Shown here piece by piece: positions 1 to 7,034 of a DNA stretch of 14,938 nt; within the stretch, counting starts at the first letter, position 1, and each line of letters opens with the position of its first letter. A program made the position numbers and the translations under genes. This DNA is from Hyphomicrobiaceae bacterium (GTDB lineage: Bacteria > Pseudomonadota > Alphaproteobacteria > Rhizobiales > Hyphomicrobiaceae): the NCBI GenBank assembly GCA_020442225.1, contig JAGRKR010000063.1, positions 1 through 14,938 on the forward strand, in the 5' to 3' direction. The notes under the pieces are model-generated. The model was given only the letters and a program-made list of their open reading frames with translations. It had not been told where the DNA came from and searched no databases.

Positions 1-452
1 GCCACGGCGACGCGCTGCTGCTGGCCGCCCGACAGGCTGGAGGGCGATCGCTTCTCGGTTCCGCCCATGCCGACCAGCGTCAGAACCTCGGCGACACGGT
101 CGGTGATCTCCTTGGCGGGGAGCCCGGCGATCTTCAGGCCGAGCGAGACGTTCTCGCCGACGGTCTTGTGCGGCCACAGCGCGTAGGACTGGAAGACCAT
201 GCCGAGGTTGCGCTTCTCGGGCGGCACGAACGTGCCGGCGCTGGGATCGGCGAGAGTTACACCGTCGAGCGAAACGCGGCCGCTGTCGAAGGTCTCGAGG
301 CCGGCGATGGAGCGCAGCGTCGTGGTCTTGCCGCAACCCGACGGCCCGAGCAGGGTGCAGACCTCGCCCTTGGCCATCGTGATGGAGACGCGATCGACGG
401 CGACGAAGCTGCCGAAGCGCTTCACCAGGTTCTCCACCACGAGATACGTCAT
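1..452 (-). CDS. ABC importer ATP-binding subunit, 3' end cut by window edge
   Basis: This is the ATPase of an ABC importer, which hydrolyses ATP at the cytoplasmic face to drive the permease encoded just upstream. The 150 visible codons show Walker A GPSGCGKT (residues 36-43), the Q-loop glutamine at 88 in VFQSYALWPH, and the ABC signature LSGGQQQ (140-146). Walker B, the switch histidine and any C-terminal regulatory domain lie beyond the left edge. The organisation matches the Fe/spermidine/putrescine type (PotA/FbpC-like). The start is the ATG at 452, with AAGGAG at 464-469 eleven bases upstream. It lies 46 bases after the permease stop and is the third gene of the binding protein-permease-ATPase set. 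The family is certain; the transported substrate is not shown. Confidence 0.95.
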   Translation of the reverse strand, partial: MTYLVVENLVKRFGSFVAVDRVSITMAKGEVCTLLGPSGCGKTTTLRSIAGLETFDSGRVSLDGVTLADPSAGTFVPPEKRNLGMVFQSYALWPHKTVGENVSLGLKIAGLPAKEITDRVAEVLTLVGMGGTEKRSPSSLSGGQQQRVAV

Positions 453-498
453 GGGTCTCAAAGCTCCTTTGTCTTCTTGTGATGGGAGGCGGAAGGCC

Positions 499-2235
499 TC
501 AACTCTGCGAGCGGGTGATGTCCACCTTGAAGAGGTAGCCGGCGAGGAAGATGACGAGCCCCACGACGAGCACCTGGATCATCGCCATGGCCGAAAGCGC
601 GGTGTAGTCGCCCTCCGCCCAGCGATTATAGATGAGCACCGAGAGCACTTCGCTGTTGGGCGAGTAGAGGAAGATCGAGGTCGTGAGCTCGCGCACGAAG
701 ATGATGAAGAGCAGCATCCAGGCGCCGACCATGCCCGGCTTCAGCAGCGGGATGGTGACTTCCCTGACCGTGCGCGCCCAACTGGCGCCCACCATCGTCG
801 CGGCTTCCTCGAGACTCTTGTCGATCTGCACGAAGGTGGCGCCGACGTTGCGCACGGCGTAGGGCAGGAAGCCCGTCACGTAGCCGATGAGCAGTATCCA
901 CAGCGTGCCGTAGATCGGCAGCGGCAGGTAGATGTAGGTCCAGAGCATGCCGATGGCGAGCACGACGTGCGGCACGGAGATCGGCACCATGACGATGAGG
1001 TCGACGAAGCCGCGGTAGGAGACGCGGGAGCGATGGATGATCCAGTTGAGCACCACGCCGAGGATCATGGAAACGGTCGCCGCGCCGATCGACAGGATGA
1101 GCGTGTTGCTGATCGCCTGCGCGCCCATGGGGTTGTCGAAAAACACGTTCTTGTAGTTGGCGAGCGTCATCAGCGAGAACGAGAATTTCGCCGTGTAGAG
1201 AGGCACCAGCGAGACATAGCCGATCATGAGCAACGGCAGCACGCTCGCCAGGATGACGAACAGGAAGGCGAAGGCGAAGGCGACCCAGCGCAACCCCTTG
1301 AGCTCGATAATACGCGGCCGGAAGCCCTTGCCGGCGATGGTCGTGTAGGAGCGGCCCTTCATGACGCGGTTCTGCAGGACGATGCCGATCACCGTGATGA
1401 AGAGCAGGACGAACGACAGAGCGGCGGCGCTGTTGAACTGTGTCGGGTACTGCTGCGTGAGGTCGAAGATGTACGTCGTCATGACGTGGAAGTTGCGCGG
1501 GGCGCCGAGCACGGCAGGCACGCCGAACTGTCCGGCGGTTGCTACGAACGTCAGCAGCATGCCCGAGAGAATGGCCGGCGTGACCAGCGGAACGGTGATG
1601 TACAGCATCACCTGGCGACGGTTGAGCCCGCTCATGTAGCCGGACTCCTCGAGCATCGGGTCCATGTTGTAAAGCGCGCTCGAGGTGAAGATGAAGACGT
1701 ATGGCGCGTAGAAGAGGCCCATGACCCAGACGATGCCGCCGAGCGTGTAGAGGTTGATCTCGGGCAGCCCCAGGGCCGTCATGAGGAGGTTGAGAGGGCC
1801 GACGCCCTTCTGGCAGAGCAGCGACCAGGCGAGCGCGCCGATGAACGGGGCTACGAAGAACGGCACCATGACGCCGATGCGCAGCAGGCGCGGGAAGGGA
1901 ACGTCGGTGCGGATGACCAGCCAGGCCATGAGCACGCCGATGAGACAGGCGATGATGGTGCTGAGCGTGGCAACCTGGATCGAATGCCAGATCGCCTGCA
2001 GATAGCGGGCGTGTGTCAGCACGCGGCGGAAATTCTCGAGCGTAATGCCGTTCGCCTTGTCGCCGAGCGGGACGTCCGTCAGCGCGCCGTAGACGAGGAA
2101 CCCCAGCGGTGCCAGCACCATGAAGCCAAGTACAAGGGTGAGAACCGGGAACAGGATGGCAGGGACGCCTGAAATCCGGGGGCCCTTGGAGGCGTCATGC
2201 GAAAGTCTTGCGGTCGGCGTGGCTGTGGCTGGCAC
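499..2235 (-). CDS. ABC transporter permease with two fused permease domains (FbpB/AfuB-like)
   Basis: This 578-residue inner-membrane protein would form the whole translocation channel, because two BPD_transp_1 domains are joined in one chain. Hydrophobic segments include roughly 26-50, 86-107, 120-140, 164-184, 221-235 and 271-287 in the first half, and 315-340, 377-400, 410-433, 441-460, 502-520 and 548-568 in the second. Each half ends in a cytoplasmic EAA loop that contacts the ATPase: a degenerate one near 196-222 (EESGYMSGLNRRQ) and a textbook one at 475-500 (LEEAATMVGASWARTVREV). This is the layout of iron(III)-type permeases (FbpB, SfuB), a family that also carries organic ligands. 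The start is a GTG at 2235 with only a weak upstream AGGA, so the exact N terminus is uncertain. The gene lies 173 bases after the binding-protein gene. Confidence 0.93.
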   Translation of the reverse strand: MPATATPTARLSHDASKGPRISGVPAILFPVLTLVLGFMVLAPLGFLVYGALTDVPLGDKANGITLENFRRVLTHARYLQAIWHSIQVATLSTIIACLIGVLMAWLVIRTDVPFPRLLRIGVMVPFFVAPFIGALAWSLLCQKGVGPLNLLMTALGLPEINLYTLGGIVWVMGLFYAPYVFIFTSSALYNMDPMLEESGYMSGLNRRQVMLYITVPLVTPAILSGMLLTFVATAGQFGVPAVLGAPRNFHVMTTYIFDLTQQYPTQFNSAAALSFVLLFITVIGIVLQNRVMKGRSYTTIAGKGFRPRIIELKGLRWVAFAFAFLFVILASVLPLLMIGYVSLVPLYTAKFSFSLMTLANYKNVFFDNPMGAQAISNTLILSIGAATVSMILGVVLNWIIHRSRVSYRGFVDLIVMVPISVPHVVLAIGMLWTYIYLPLPIYGTLWILLIGYVTGFLPYAVRNVGATFVQIDKSLEEAATMVGASWARTVREVTIPLLKPGMVGAWMLLFIIFVRELTTSIFLYSPNSEVLSVLIYNRWAEGDYTALSAMAMIQVLVVGLVIFLAGYLFKVDITRSQS

Positions 2236-2356
2236 GATGAGGTGTCCGGTTCCTGAATGTTCGAGAGGTGCGACGGTGACGCCATCGCGCCGCTATGCGC
2301 GAAAGGTGCCGGGATGCCGCCCGCCGTCCTCGGCAAGCTGCCCTGTTCGCGCCGGG

Positions 2357-2395
2357 GAGGGGCGGCTGCGCCACCGGCGCGTGGTGCCGCCCCTC
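2357..2395 (-). terminator. Intergenic stem-loop after the ABC binding-protein gene
   Basis: A perfect 10-bp inverted repeat (GAGGGGCGGC at 2357-2366 and its complement at 2386-2395) encloses a 19-base loop that can itself pair (CCAC/GTGG). It lies just past the binding-protein stop codon and before the permease start, and neither side has a T-run. Stem-loops at this place in ABC operons are known to protect the binding-protein mRNA or partly stop transcription, which gives more binding protein than permease. That role is inferred here; the inverted repeat itself is directly visible. Confidence 0.5.
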
Positions 2396-2408
2396 GACCT
2401 GTCGCGGA

Positions 2409-3500
2409 TCAGAGGCCGAAGACTTTGACGAACTCCGCCGTGAGCTTCTTGCGATCCTTCAGGTAGGATTCGTAGTCGATGTCCATGACCTTCAGGGTGT
2501 CGTAGGCGGGCTTGCCTGCGAGCGGCGCCACGTCCTTGCGCGCCGAGTAGACGCCGCCGATGTCGCGGACGACCTCCTGGCCGGCCTTGGACAGCCACCA
2601 GTCGTAGAACACCTTGGCGGCGGCATTGTTGGGGCCGCGCTTGATGACGGCGATCGGAGCGATCGTCACGGGCGTGATCTCCGGCGGATAGACGGCCGTG
2701 ATCGGTGCCTTCTTCTTCTTGATGTTGATGTAGACGGCATAGTCGAGCTGCTCCGTCACCGGCAACTCGCCCGAGACCATGCGATCCATCAGGGCGCCGT
2801 GGCCGCGCGTCAGGAGCATCTTGGTCTTGGCGAGCTTCTCCCACCATTTGACGCCCAGGCTCGGCGTATTGCGCGTGACGTAGTACCAGCTATAGCCGGT
2901 GCCGCCGACGCGCGGATCGATGCCGCCGAGCTTGCCGGTCCACTTGGCGTCGGCGAACTCCTGCCAGGTCTTGGGTGCATCCTTGGCGCCGAGCTTCGTG
3001 TTGTTGTAGGCGAACATCGTCGCGACCGTACGGCCGTTGACCCACAATCCGTCCTTGTCGCGATCGGCCTTGCCGTAGTGCTTCGCCTCAGGGCTCACGT
3101 AGTCGAGCAGCTCCTTGCGGGCCTTGAGGTTCAGGAACGGGCCGGGATCGGCGATCAGGAAGATGTCGCAGAGCACGCGGTTCGCCTTGAGCTCGGCCTC
3201 GAGGCGCTGCAGCGCCTGATAGGTCGGCGCGTAGAAGACATTGACGGTGATGCCCTTGCCGAGCTTGTTGAAGGCCGCTGCCACGGGAGCGGAATAGGAC
3301 GTCGGCATGGACGTGTACATCGTCACCGTGCCGCTCGCCGCGGCCTGCGCCCGGCCGATGATGGAGAACGTTCCGACGGAGGCGCCGGCCGCAATCGCGG
3401 CGCTCGCCGAGCCGATGAACGTGCGCCGCGTCAGCGCGGCCTCCCGAGGAGTGTCGGCAGCGTGCCTGGTCACGCCCTTGTCGGTCTTCTTTTCGGTCAT
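2409..3500 (-). CDS. Tat-exported ABC substrate-binding protein (AfuA/FbpA-like family)
   Basis: This 363-residue periplasmic binding protein captures the ligand for the downstream permease and ATPase. Its N terminus has a twin-arginine motif, TRRTF (residues 24-28), followed by a hydrophobic Ala-rich stretch and an AQA-type cleavage site near 53, so export should be by the Tat pathway. The mature part starts with the family hallmark VTMYTSMP, and TWQEFADAKWTGKLG (178-192) is the usual hinge region of the COG1840 group. In ferric-binding FbpA the iron is held by adjacent tyrosines; the comparable stretch here (QLDYAVYIN, 251-259) has no such pair, so an organic ligand is more likely. The ATG at 3500 was chosen because AGGAGG lies at 3506-3511; the open frame continues to 3602 without a ribosome site. 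The amidase stop codon lies 156 bases upstream. Confidence 0.92.
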   Translation of the reverse strand: MTEKKTDKGVTRHAADTPREAALTRRTFIGSASAAIAAGASVGTFSIIGRAQAAASGTVTMYTSMPTSYSAPVAAAFNKLGKGITVNVFYAPTYQALQRLEAELKANRVLCDIFLIADPGPFLNLKARKELLDYVSPEAKHYGKADRDKDGLWVNGRTVATMFAYNNTKLGAKDAPKTWQEFADAKWTGKLGGIDPRVGGTGYSWYYVTRNTPSLGVKWWEKLAKTKMLLTRGHGALMDRMVSGELPVTEQLDYAVYINIKKKKAPITAVYPPEITPVTIAPIAVIKRGPNNAAAKVFYDWWLSKAGQEVVRDIGGVYSARKDVAPLAGKPAYDTLKVMDIDYESYLKDRKKLTAEFVKVFGL

Positions 3501-3505
3501 CGTTC

Positions 3506-3511
3506 CCTCCT
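3506..3511 (-). promoter_or_regulatory. Strong ribosome binding site that fixes the binding-protein start
   Basis: An AGGAGG on the minus strand lies five bases before the ATG at 3500. It decides against the in-frame upstream start at 3602, which would place 34 atypical residues before the Tat signal. Confidence 0.8.
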
Positions 3512-3535
3512 GCTGATCAGTTCTTCGTTTGACGG

Positions 3536-3553
3536 CCCTCGTTGGCTCGAGGG
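3536..3553 (-). repeat. Small inverted repeat in the binding-protein leader
   Basis: CCCTCG (3536-3541) and CGAGGG (3548-3553) form a 6-bp stem with a 6-base loop in the untranslated leader, between the candidate promoter at 3587-3615 and the ribosome binding site. No T-run follows on the minus strand, so it does not look like an intrinsic terminator. It could be an mRNA stabiliser or a chance hairpin. Confidence 0.3.
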
Positions 3554-3586
3554 AGCTCGGGCCAGGATGCCCGACTTTGGTATGAG

Positions 3587-3615
3587 ACGCTAGGTCGCCC
3601 AAACGCCGCGGTCAA
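3587..3615 (-). promoter_or_regulatory. Candidate sigma-70-type promoter for the ABC transporter genes
   Basis: On the minus strand a TTGACC (-35, plus-strand positions 3610-3615) is separated by exactly 17 bases from TAGCGT (-10, positions 3587-3592). The -35 matches consensus at five of six bases; the -10 matches only at T, A and the final T. It sits in the 156-base gap between the amidase and the binding protein, where a second promoter would let the transporter be made apart from the upstream enzymes. It was found by eye only. Confidence 0.35.
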
Positions 3616-3656
3616 TATTCGTCCCTCTGCGGACATATGCTTGTTGTCCGTAGCGA

Positions 3657-5087
3657 TCAGGGCAGGCGTGGTCTCGGCACGCCGAAGCCGATCTCGCGCT
3701 CGAACAGGTTGGCGATGGCGAGCAGCTTGCGTTCGGAGAACGGGCGCCCGACGAGCTGGAAGGCGACCGGCATGCCGCGTGAATCGACGCCACAGGGCAC
3801 GCTGACGGACGGCAGACCGAGGTAGTTGATGGGGCGGGTGAGGGCGGCGAAGCCGGCGATCACGGGCAGGATCTCGCCTGCCTTCTCGCGCGCCGCGACC
3901 TCGGCGATGGTCGGCGTCTCGATGGCGGCCGTCGGCAGCATCAGTGCATCGGCGTCGGCGATGGTCTCCTCGATGAACTCGGCGGTGAGCCGGCCCCGGA
4001 GCATCAGCGCCTCGATATAGCGCGTGGCCGGCAGCATGAAGCCGGCGAGCGTGCGGTCGTAGGTGAGCCGGCCATAGTCGTTCGGCCGCTCCGTCATCCA
4101 GCGCCGGTGCAGCGCCGCCGCCTCGCATTTCGAGATGGTGTCGCCGAGCGAATAGAGCGGGCCGAAGTCCGGCAGGGTCCGCGAAACGGTCGTCGCGCCA
4201 AGCCCTTTGAAGGCACCGGCGGCCGTCGCCACACTCGCGGCAATGGACGGTGCAACGCCCGAGATGCTCTCCGGCGCGGCGACCGCGATCTTCAGCGCGC
4301 GCGGGTCGAGCTCCGGCAGGCCCGGGGGTGGGGGCGGCTCGTCGGCGGTGGTTGCGTCTCCGGCATCGCGGCCGGCGATGATCGAAAGGATGAGCGCACA
4401 ATCGCGGGCGTGCCGCGCCAGGGGGCCGATGCAGTCGAGCGAGAAGGCGCGCGGGATCGAGCCCTGATTCGAGACGCGGCTCCAGGTGGGCTTGATGCCG
4501 ACCACGCCGCAGATGGCCGCGGGAATGCGGATCGAGCCGCCCGTGTCCGAGCCGAGGGCCGCAGGGACGATGCCCGCGGCGACAGTGGCGCCCGAGCCGG
4601 AAGAGGAGCCGCCGGTGACCCGCGCGGGATCGTGAGGGTTGCCGCAATCGCCGACGTGGGGATTGCGCCCGGTGGGGCTCGCGGCGAACTCGCACATGTT
4701 GAGGGCGCCGATGGTGATCGAGCCGGCAGCCTCGAGCCGGGCGATGGGGGTCGCGGTCGCGGTCGTGCGGAAGTCCTTGAGGATCGGAGAGCCGCCGGTC
4801 ATGATCTTGCCGGCGCGCCAGAACATATCCTTATGGGCGAGCGGCACGCCGTGCAGGGGGCCGAGCGGGCCGCGAATGGTGCCTTTCCGGCGCGCCTTGT
4901 CGGCGGCCTGCGCCTTCTCGAGCGCCTCCGCCTTGTCGAGCGATATGAAGGCGTTGATGTGCGGCTGCCAGGCCTCCGCGCTGGCGATGGCGGCGCCCAC
5001 CGCGGCTTCGCTCGTCACCTCGCCCTTGGCGATGGCGGCTGCCAGGTCGACGACGCCAAGACCGGCGATCTCGCTCGATGCGCTCAT
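3657..5087 (-). CDS. Amidase-signature family hydrolase
   Basis: This 476-residue cytoplasmic enzyme hydrolyses a carboxamide to acid and amine or ammonia. The catalytic triad of the family is intact: Lys86 in PLAHKDMF, the cis-serine Ser161 at the start of SSSGSGATVAAG, and nucleophile Ser185 in GSDTGGSIRIPA. The Lys-Ser (75) and Ser-Ser (24) spacings equal those of FAAH and GatA. Full length matches the family, which also includes GatA and AtzE; automated tools will probably call it a GatA-like subunit, but no GatB is present and the setting is catabolic. The ATG at 5087 has GGAGAG five bases upstream and overlaps the TGA of the preceding 78-residue gene in an ATGA, so the two are probably translated together. 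The substrate is unknown. Confidence 0.94.
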   Translation of the reverse strand: MSASSEIAGLGVVDLAAAIAKGEVTSEAAVGAAIASAEAWQPHINAFISLDKAEALEKAQAADKARRKGTIRGPLGPLHGVPLAHKDMFWRAGKIMTGGSPILKDFRTTATATPIARLEAAGSITIGALNMCEFAASPTGRNPHVGDCGNPHDPARVTGGSSSGSGATVAAGIVPAALGSDTGGSIRIPAAICGVVGIKPTWSRVSNQGSIPRAFSLDCIGPLARHARDCALILSIIAGRDAGDATTADEPPPPPGLPELDPRALKIAVAAPESISGVAPSIAASVATAAGAFKGLGATTVSRTLPDFGPLYSLGDTISKCEAAALHRRWMTERPNDYGRLTYDRTLAGFMLPATRYIEALMLRGRLTAEFIEETIADADALMLPTAAIETPTIAEVAAREKAGEILPVIAGFAALTRPINYLGLPSVSVPCGVDSRGMPVAFQLVGRPFSERKLLAIANLFEREIGFGVPRPRLP

Positions 5088-5320
5088 CGCTTCTCTCCAT
5101 GCGCCTTGCCCTCGGCAAGAACCTGACCGTAGCTGCCGGGCACGTCGAAGAAGTCCTTCTTGGCATCAGCCAGCGCCTTGACCGCCGCGCTCACCCGATC
5201 GGTATCGCCGGCGGAGAGGGCCCGAGCATCGGCATCGACCTCGAGCGTGTGGAAATGCCGGAGCAGCCTTTCGACCTCGTCCGGAGAGAGCGGGCGATCC
5301 GCTTCAGGCTTGCTGGTCAC
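5084..5320 (-). CDS. Small 78-residue protein coupled to the amidase; unrecognised
   Basis: The protein is short, soluble, charged and mostly helical in appearance, with no membrane segment or signal peptide. Recognisable stretches are LSPDEVERLLRHFHTL (11-26) and VSAAVKALADAKKDFFDVPG (43-62). It starts with a GTG at 5320 preceded by a good GGAGG (5325-5329), and its stop overlaps the amidase start (ATGA), which argues strongly that it is translated. Some amidases work with small GatC- or AtzG-like partners encoded immediately upstream, so a subunit role is a reasonable guess from position and size. I cannot see a clear GatC or AtzG sequence match, so the function remains unassigned. Confidence 0.72.
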   Translation of the reverse strand: MTSKPEADRPLSPDEVERLLRHFHTLEVDADARALSAGDTDRVSAAVKALADAKKDFFDVPGSYGQVLAEGKAHGEKR

Positions 5321-5358
5321 GTCTCCTCCAAGCTGCAGGGGTCGTGCGGGCGCGGGTG

Positions 5359-5382
5359 GGGGGCGATGTCACGGCCGCCCCC
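5359..5382. repeat. Inverted repeat between the PrpD gene and the small gene
   Basis: GGGGGCG (5359-5365) and CGCCCCC (5376-5382) form a 7-bp all-G/C stem with a 10-base loop. It lies in the 83-base gap after the PrpD-family stop codon. There is no T-run on either strand. It could modulate expression between the two genes or simply reflect the high GC content. Confidence 0.3.
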
Positions 5383-5403
5383 GCCGCGCCTGCGTCTCGA
5401 TGG

Positions 5404-6807
5404 CTATCTGGCGGCCTGGTCGATCAGGTCGCGCACGCCTGCCTCCGCCTCCAGCGCCCAGATTCTGGTCGCCAGAGCCTCGGCACGGGCGGCGCCGATG
5501 ACCGGTGTCGCCAGCTTCATGAACTTCGCCGTCAAGGCCTCGTCCGTCAGCGGTCGCTCCGGCTCGCCGTAAGGGTTCTCGATAAAGCGCTCGAGCTTCT
5601 TGCCGCCCTTGGTCGTGAGCGTGACGCGAGCCGGGCGCTTCTTCGGGTAATCCCTATCGGAAACCTCGTCGACGTGCACCGTGATGCGGTCGGCAAGCGC
5701 CTTCGTGGCGGCGTCTGCCCGGTGCTCCGGGGTGAGGTGCTCGAGATCGGCGCCGCCGTAGCGCAGCGCCGTCGCCGTCACGAACGGAATGCTCATCTGC
5801 GCCTTCGTGAAGGTCTCCCAGGTCTTGAGGTCGTGGGCGCAGGCGACCTTGTAGGTGCCGACCTCGATGGCCTCGACGTCGTCGGGGCCGATGCCCTCCA
5901 CCTTACGCATGTCGAGCACGGCGTCGATGGGCGAGTGGATATGCCGGCAGGAGGCATAGGGCTTGATGTAGCAGCGGTTCACGGCATAGCCTGGCCCGGT
6001 GCCGACCGTCATGATGTCGAGCGTCCGGTAGTGGTCCGGGTCGCTGTCGGCGCCGCCGTAGGCCTGGAAGAAGCCGTCGGAGCTCTCGATGGCGCCCTTG
6101 GGGGCCTTGAGCCCCTGCTCGGCCAGGATGCCGGAGAGCAGGCCGTTGCGGGCCGCAAATCCCGGATGCAGACGCTTCACGTCGCCACCATGCATGAACG
6201 TGAAAAGACCGCTCGCGGTCGATGCCGCGACGCCGATCGCCCGCTCGTGCCGGTCCGCGTCGAACCCCTTGAGCACGCCCCAGACGAAGGCTGCGCCGAA
6301 GACGCCCGTCGTCGAGGTATTGTGGAAGCCGCGCCAGCGGGCTCTGGGGTGCACCGCCGCCGCCAGACGGCACATGATCTCGTAGCCTGCGACCGTGGCC
6401 TCGATCATCTTCTTGCCGCTGGCGTTGCTGGCATGTCCGGCCGCAGCGAGCGCGGGGATGATGACGGTGCCAGGATGGACAGAGCCCTCGCGATAGCCGT
6501 CGTCGAGCTCGAGGCCGTGGCCGGCGCCGCCCGCGATGAAGGCCGAGGACAGCATGTCGAAACGCTTGGAGCGGCCGAGCACCGGCACATTGCCGCTGCT
6601 GCCGGCGGCGACGATCGCGGCCTCGGCGATGTCGGTCACCTCTTGCGTGGCGCCGGCGATGCAGGCCCCGAGGGAGTCTAGGAAATGGTACTTGGCCCGA
6701 TGCCGTGTCGCCTCGTCGAGCGTGTCGTAGCTGACGCTCGCCGCCATCTCCGACAGTGCACGTGTGGCGCCCCGCGCCGAGTCCGAAACCCGTGTCACGA
6801 CATTCAT
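5404..6807 (-). CDS. MmgE/PrpD family protein (dehydratase, epimerase or decarboxylase type)
   Basis: This 467-residue cytoplasmic enzyme belongs to the family of 2-methylcitrate dehydratase (PrpD), cis-aconitate decarboxylase and iminodisuccinate epimerase, all of which act on small di- or tricarboxylates. Family motifs are present in order: HGLELDD (97-103) followed by HPG (111-113), KRLHPGFAARNG (211-222), and the active-site stretch KPYASCRHIH (282-291). Length fits the family. The first gene of the leftward block, it starts at ATG 6807 with GGGAGG at 6818-6823. The next gene begins 83 bases after its stop. Which reaction it performs cannot be read from sequence alone; its company (CoA-transferase, CitE-like lyase, TTT transporter) suggests a substituted dicarboxylic acid rather than propionate metabolism, since no prpB or prpC is present. 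Confidence 0.92.
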   Translation of the reverse strand: MNVVTRVSDSARGATRALSEMAASVSYDTLDEATRHRAKYHFLDSLGACIAGATQEVTDIAEAAIVAAGSSGNVPVLGRSKRFDMLSSAFIAGGAGHGLELDDGYREGSVHPGTVIIPALAAAGHASNASGKKMIEATVAGYEIMCRLAAAVHPRARWRGFHNTSTTGVFGAAFVWGVLKGFDADRHERAIGVAASTASGLFTFMHGGDVKRLHPGFAARNGLLSGILAEQGLKAPKGAIESSDGFFQAYGGADSDPDHYRTLDIMTVGTGPGYAVNRCYIKPYASCRHIHSPIDAVLDMRKVEGIGPDDVEAIEVGTYKVACAHDLKTWETFTKAQMSIPFVTATALRYGGADLEHLTPEHRADAATKALADRITVHVDEVSDRDYPKKRPARVTLTTKGGKKLERFIENPYGEPERPLTDEALTAKFMKLATPVIGAARAEALATRIWALEAEAGVRDLIDQAAR

Positions 6808-6903
6808 GACCTATCGACCTCCCATGATGACGAGCGGCAACCGCCTCGATGACGCGCGGCCTTCGCCGGACGGAGCCGACCGGCACTGTCGGCGCGCGTG
6901 GTT

Positions 6904-6938
6904 GTCCGGACTTTATGCGGAGACGGCCGGCCTGTCGA
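6904..6938 (-). promoter_or_regulatory. Candidate promoter with overlapping palindrome, upstream of the PrpD gene
   Basis: On the minus strand TCGACA (positions 6933-6938, five of six -35 consensus bases) is followed after exactly 17 bases by TAAAGT (6910-6915, four of six -10 bases). The perfect palindrome GTCCGGAC (6904-6911) overlaps the -10 and the likely start of transcription, a typical place for a repressor to bind. The leader would be about 95 bases. This lies within the 227-base divergent gap shared with the isochorismatase-like gene, in which I see nothing else. Eye inspection only. Confidence 0.33.
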
Positions 6939-7034
6939 GACGCCTCGCGGAAAGAGGGAATCGACAATCGCGCCGCAAGCGGCTTTGATGATGCCGACAC
7001 GGATCTTGATGCTGAAACGGAGAGGGCCTCGGAT

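Noticed and set aside
199..2172. A 657-codon open frame on the plus strand opposite the ATPase and permease genes
   Set aside because: The translation is low-complexity, rich in Asp, Glu, His and Arg, and lies antisense to a clear double permease with both EAA loops. It is a codon-bias shadow.
2295..3593. A 432-codon plus-strand open frame opposite the binding-protein gene
   Set aside because: It has antisense shadow composition without motifs, while the minus strand encodes a Tat signal and a complete binding protein.
3657..5087. Calling the amidase GatA of the tRNA-dependent amidotransferase
   Set aside because: The catalytic motifs are shared by the whole family, there is no gatB nearby, and the upstream small protein is not an evident GatC.
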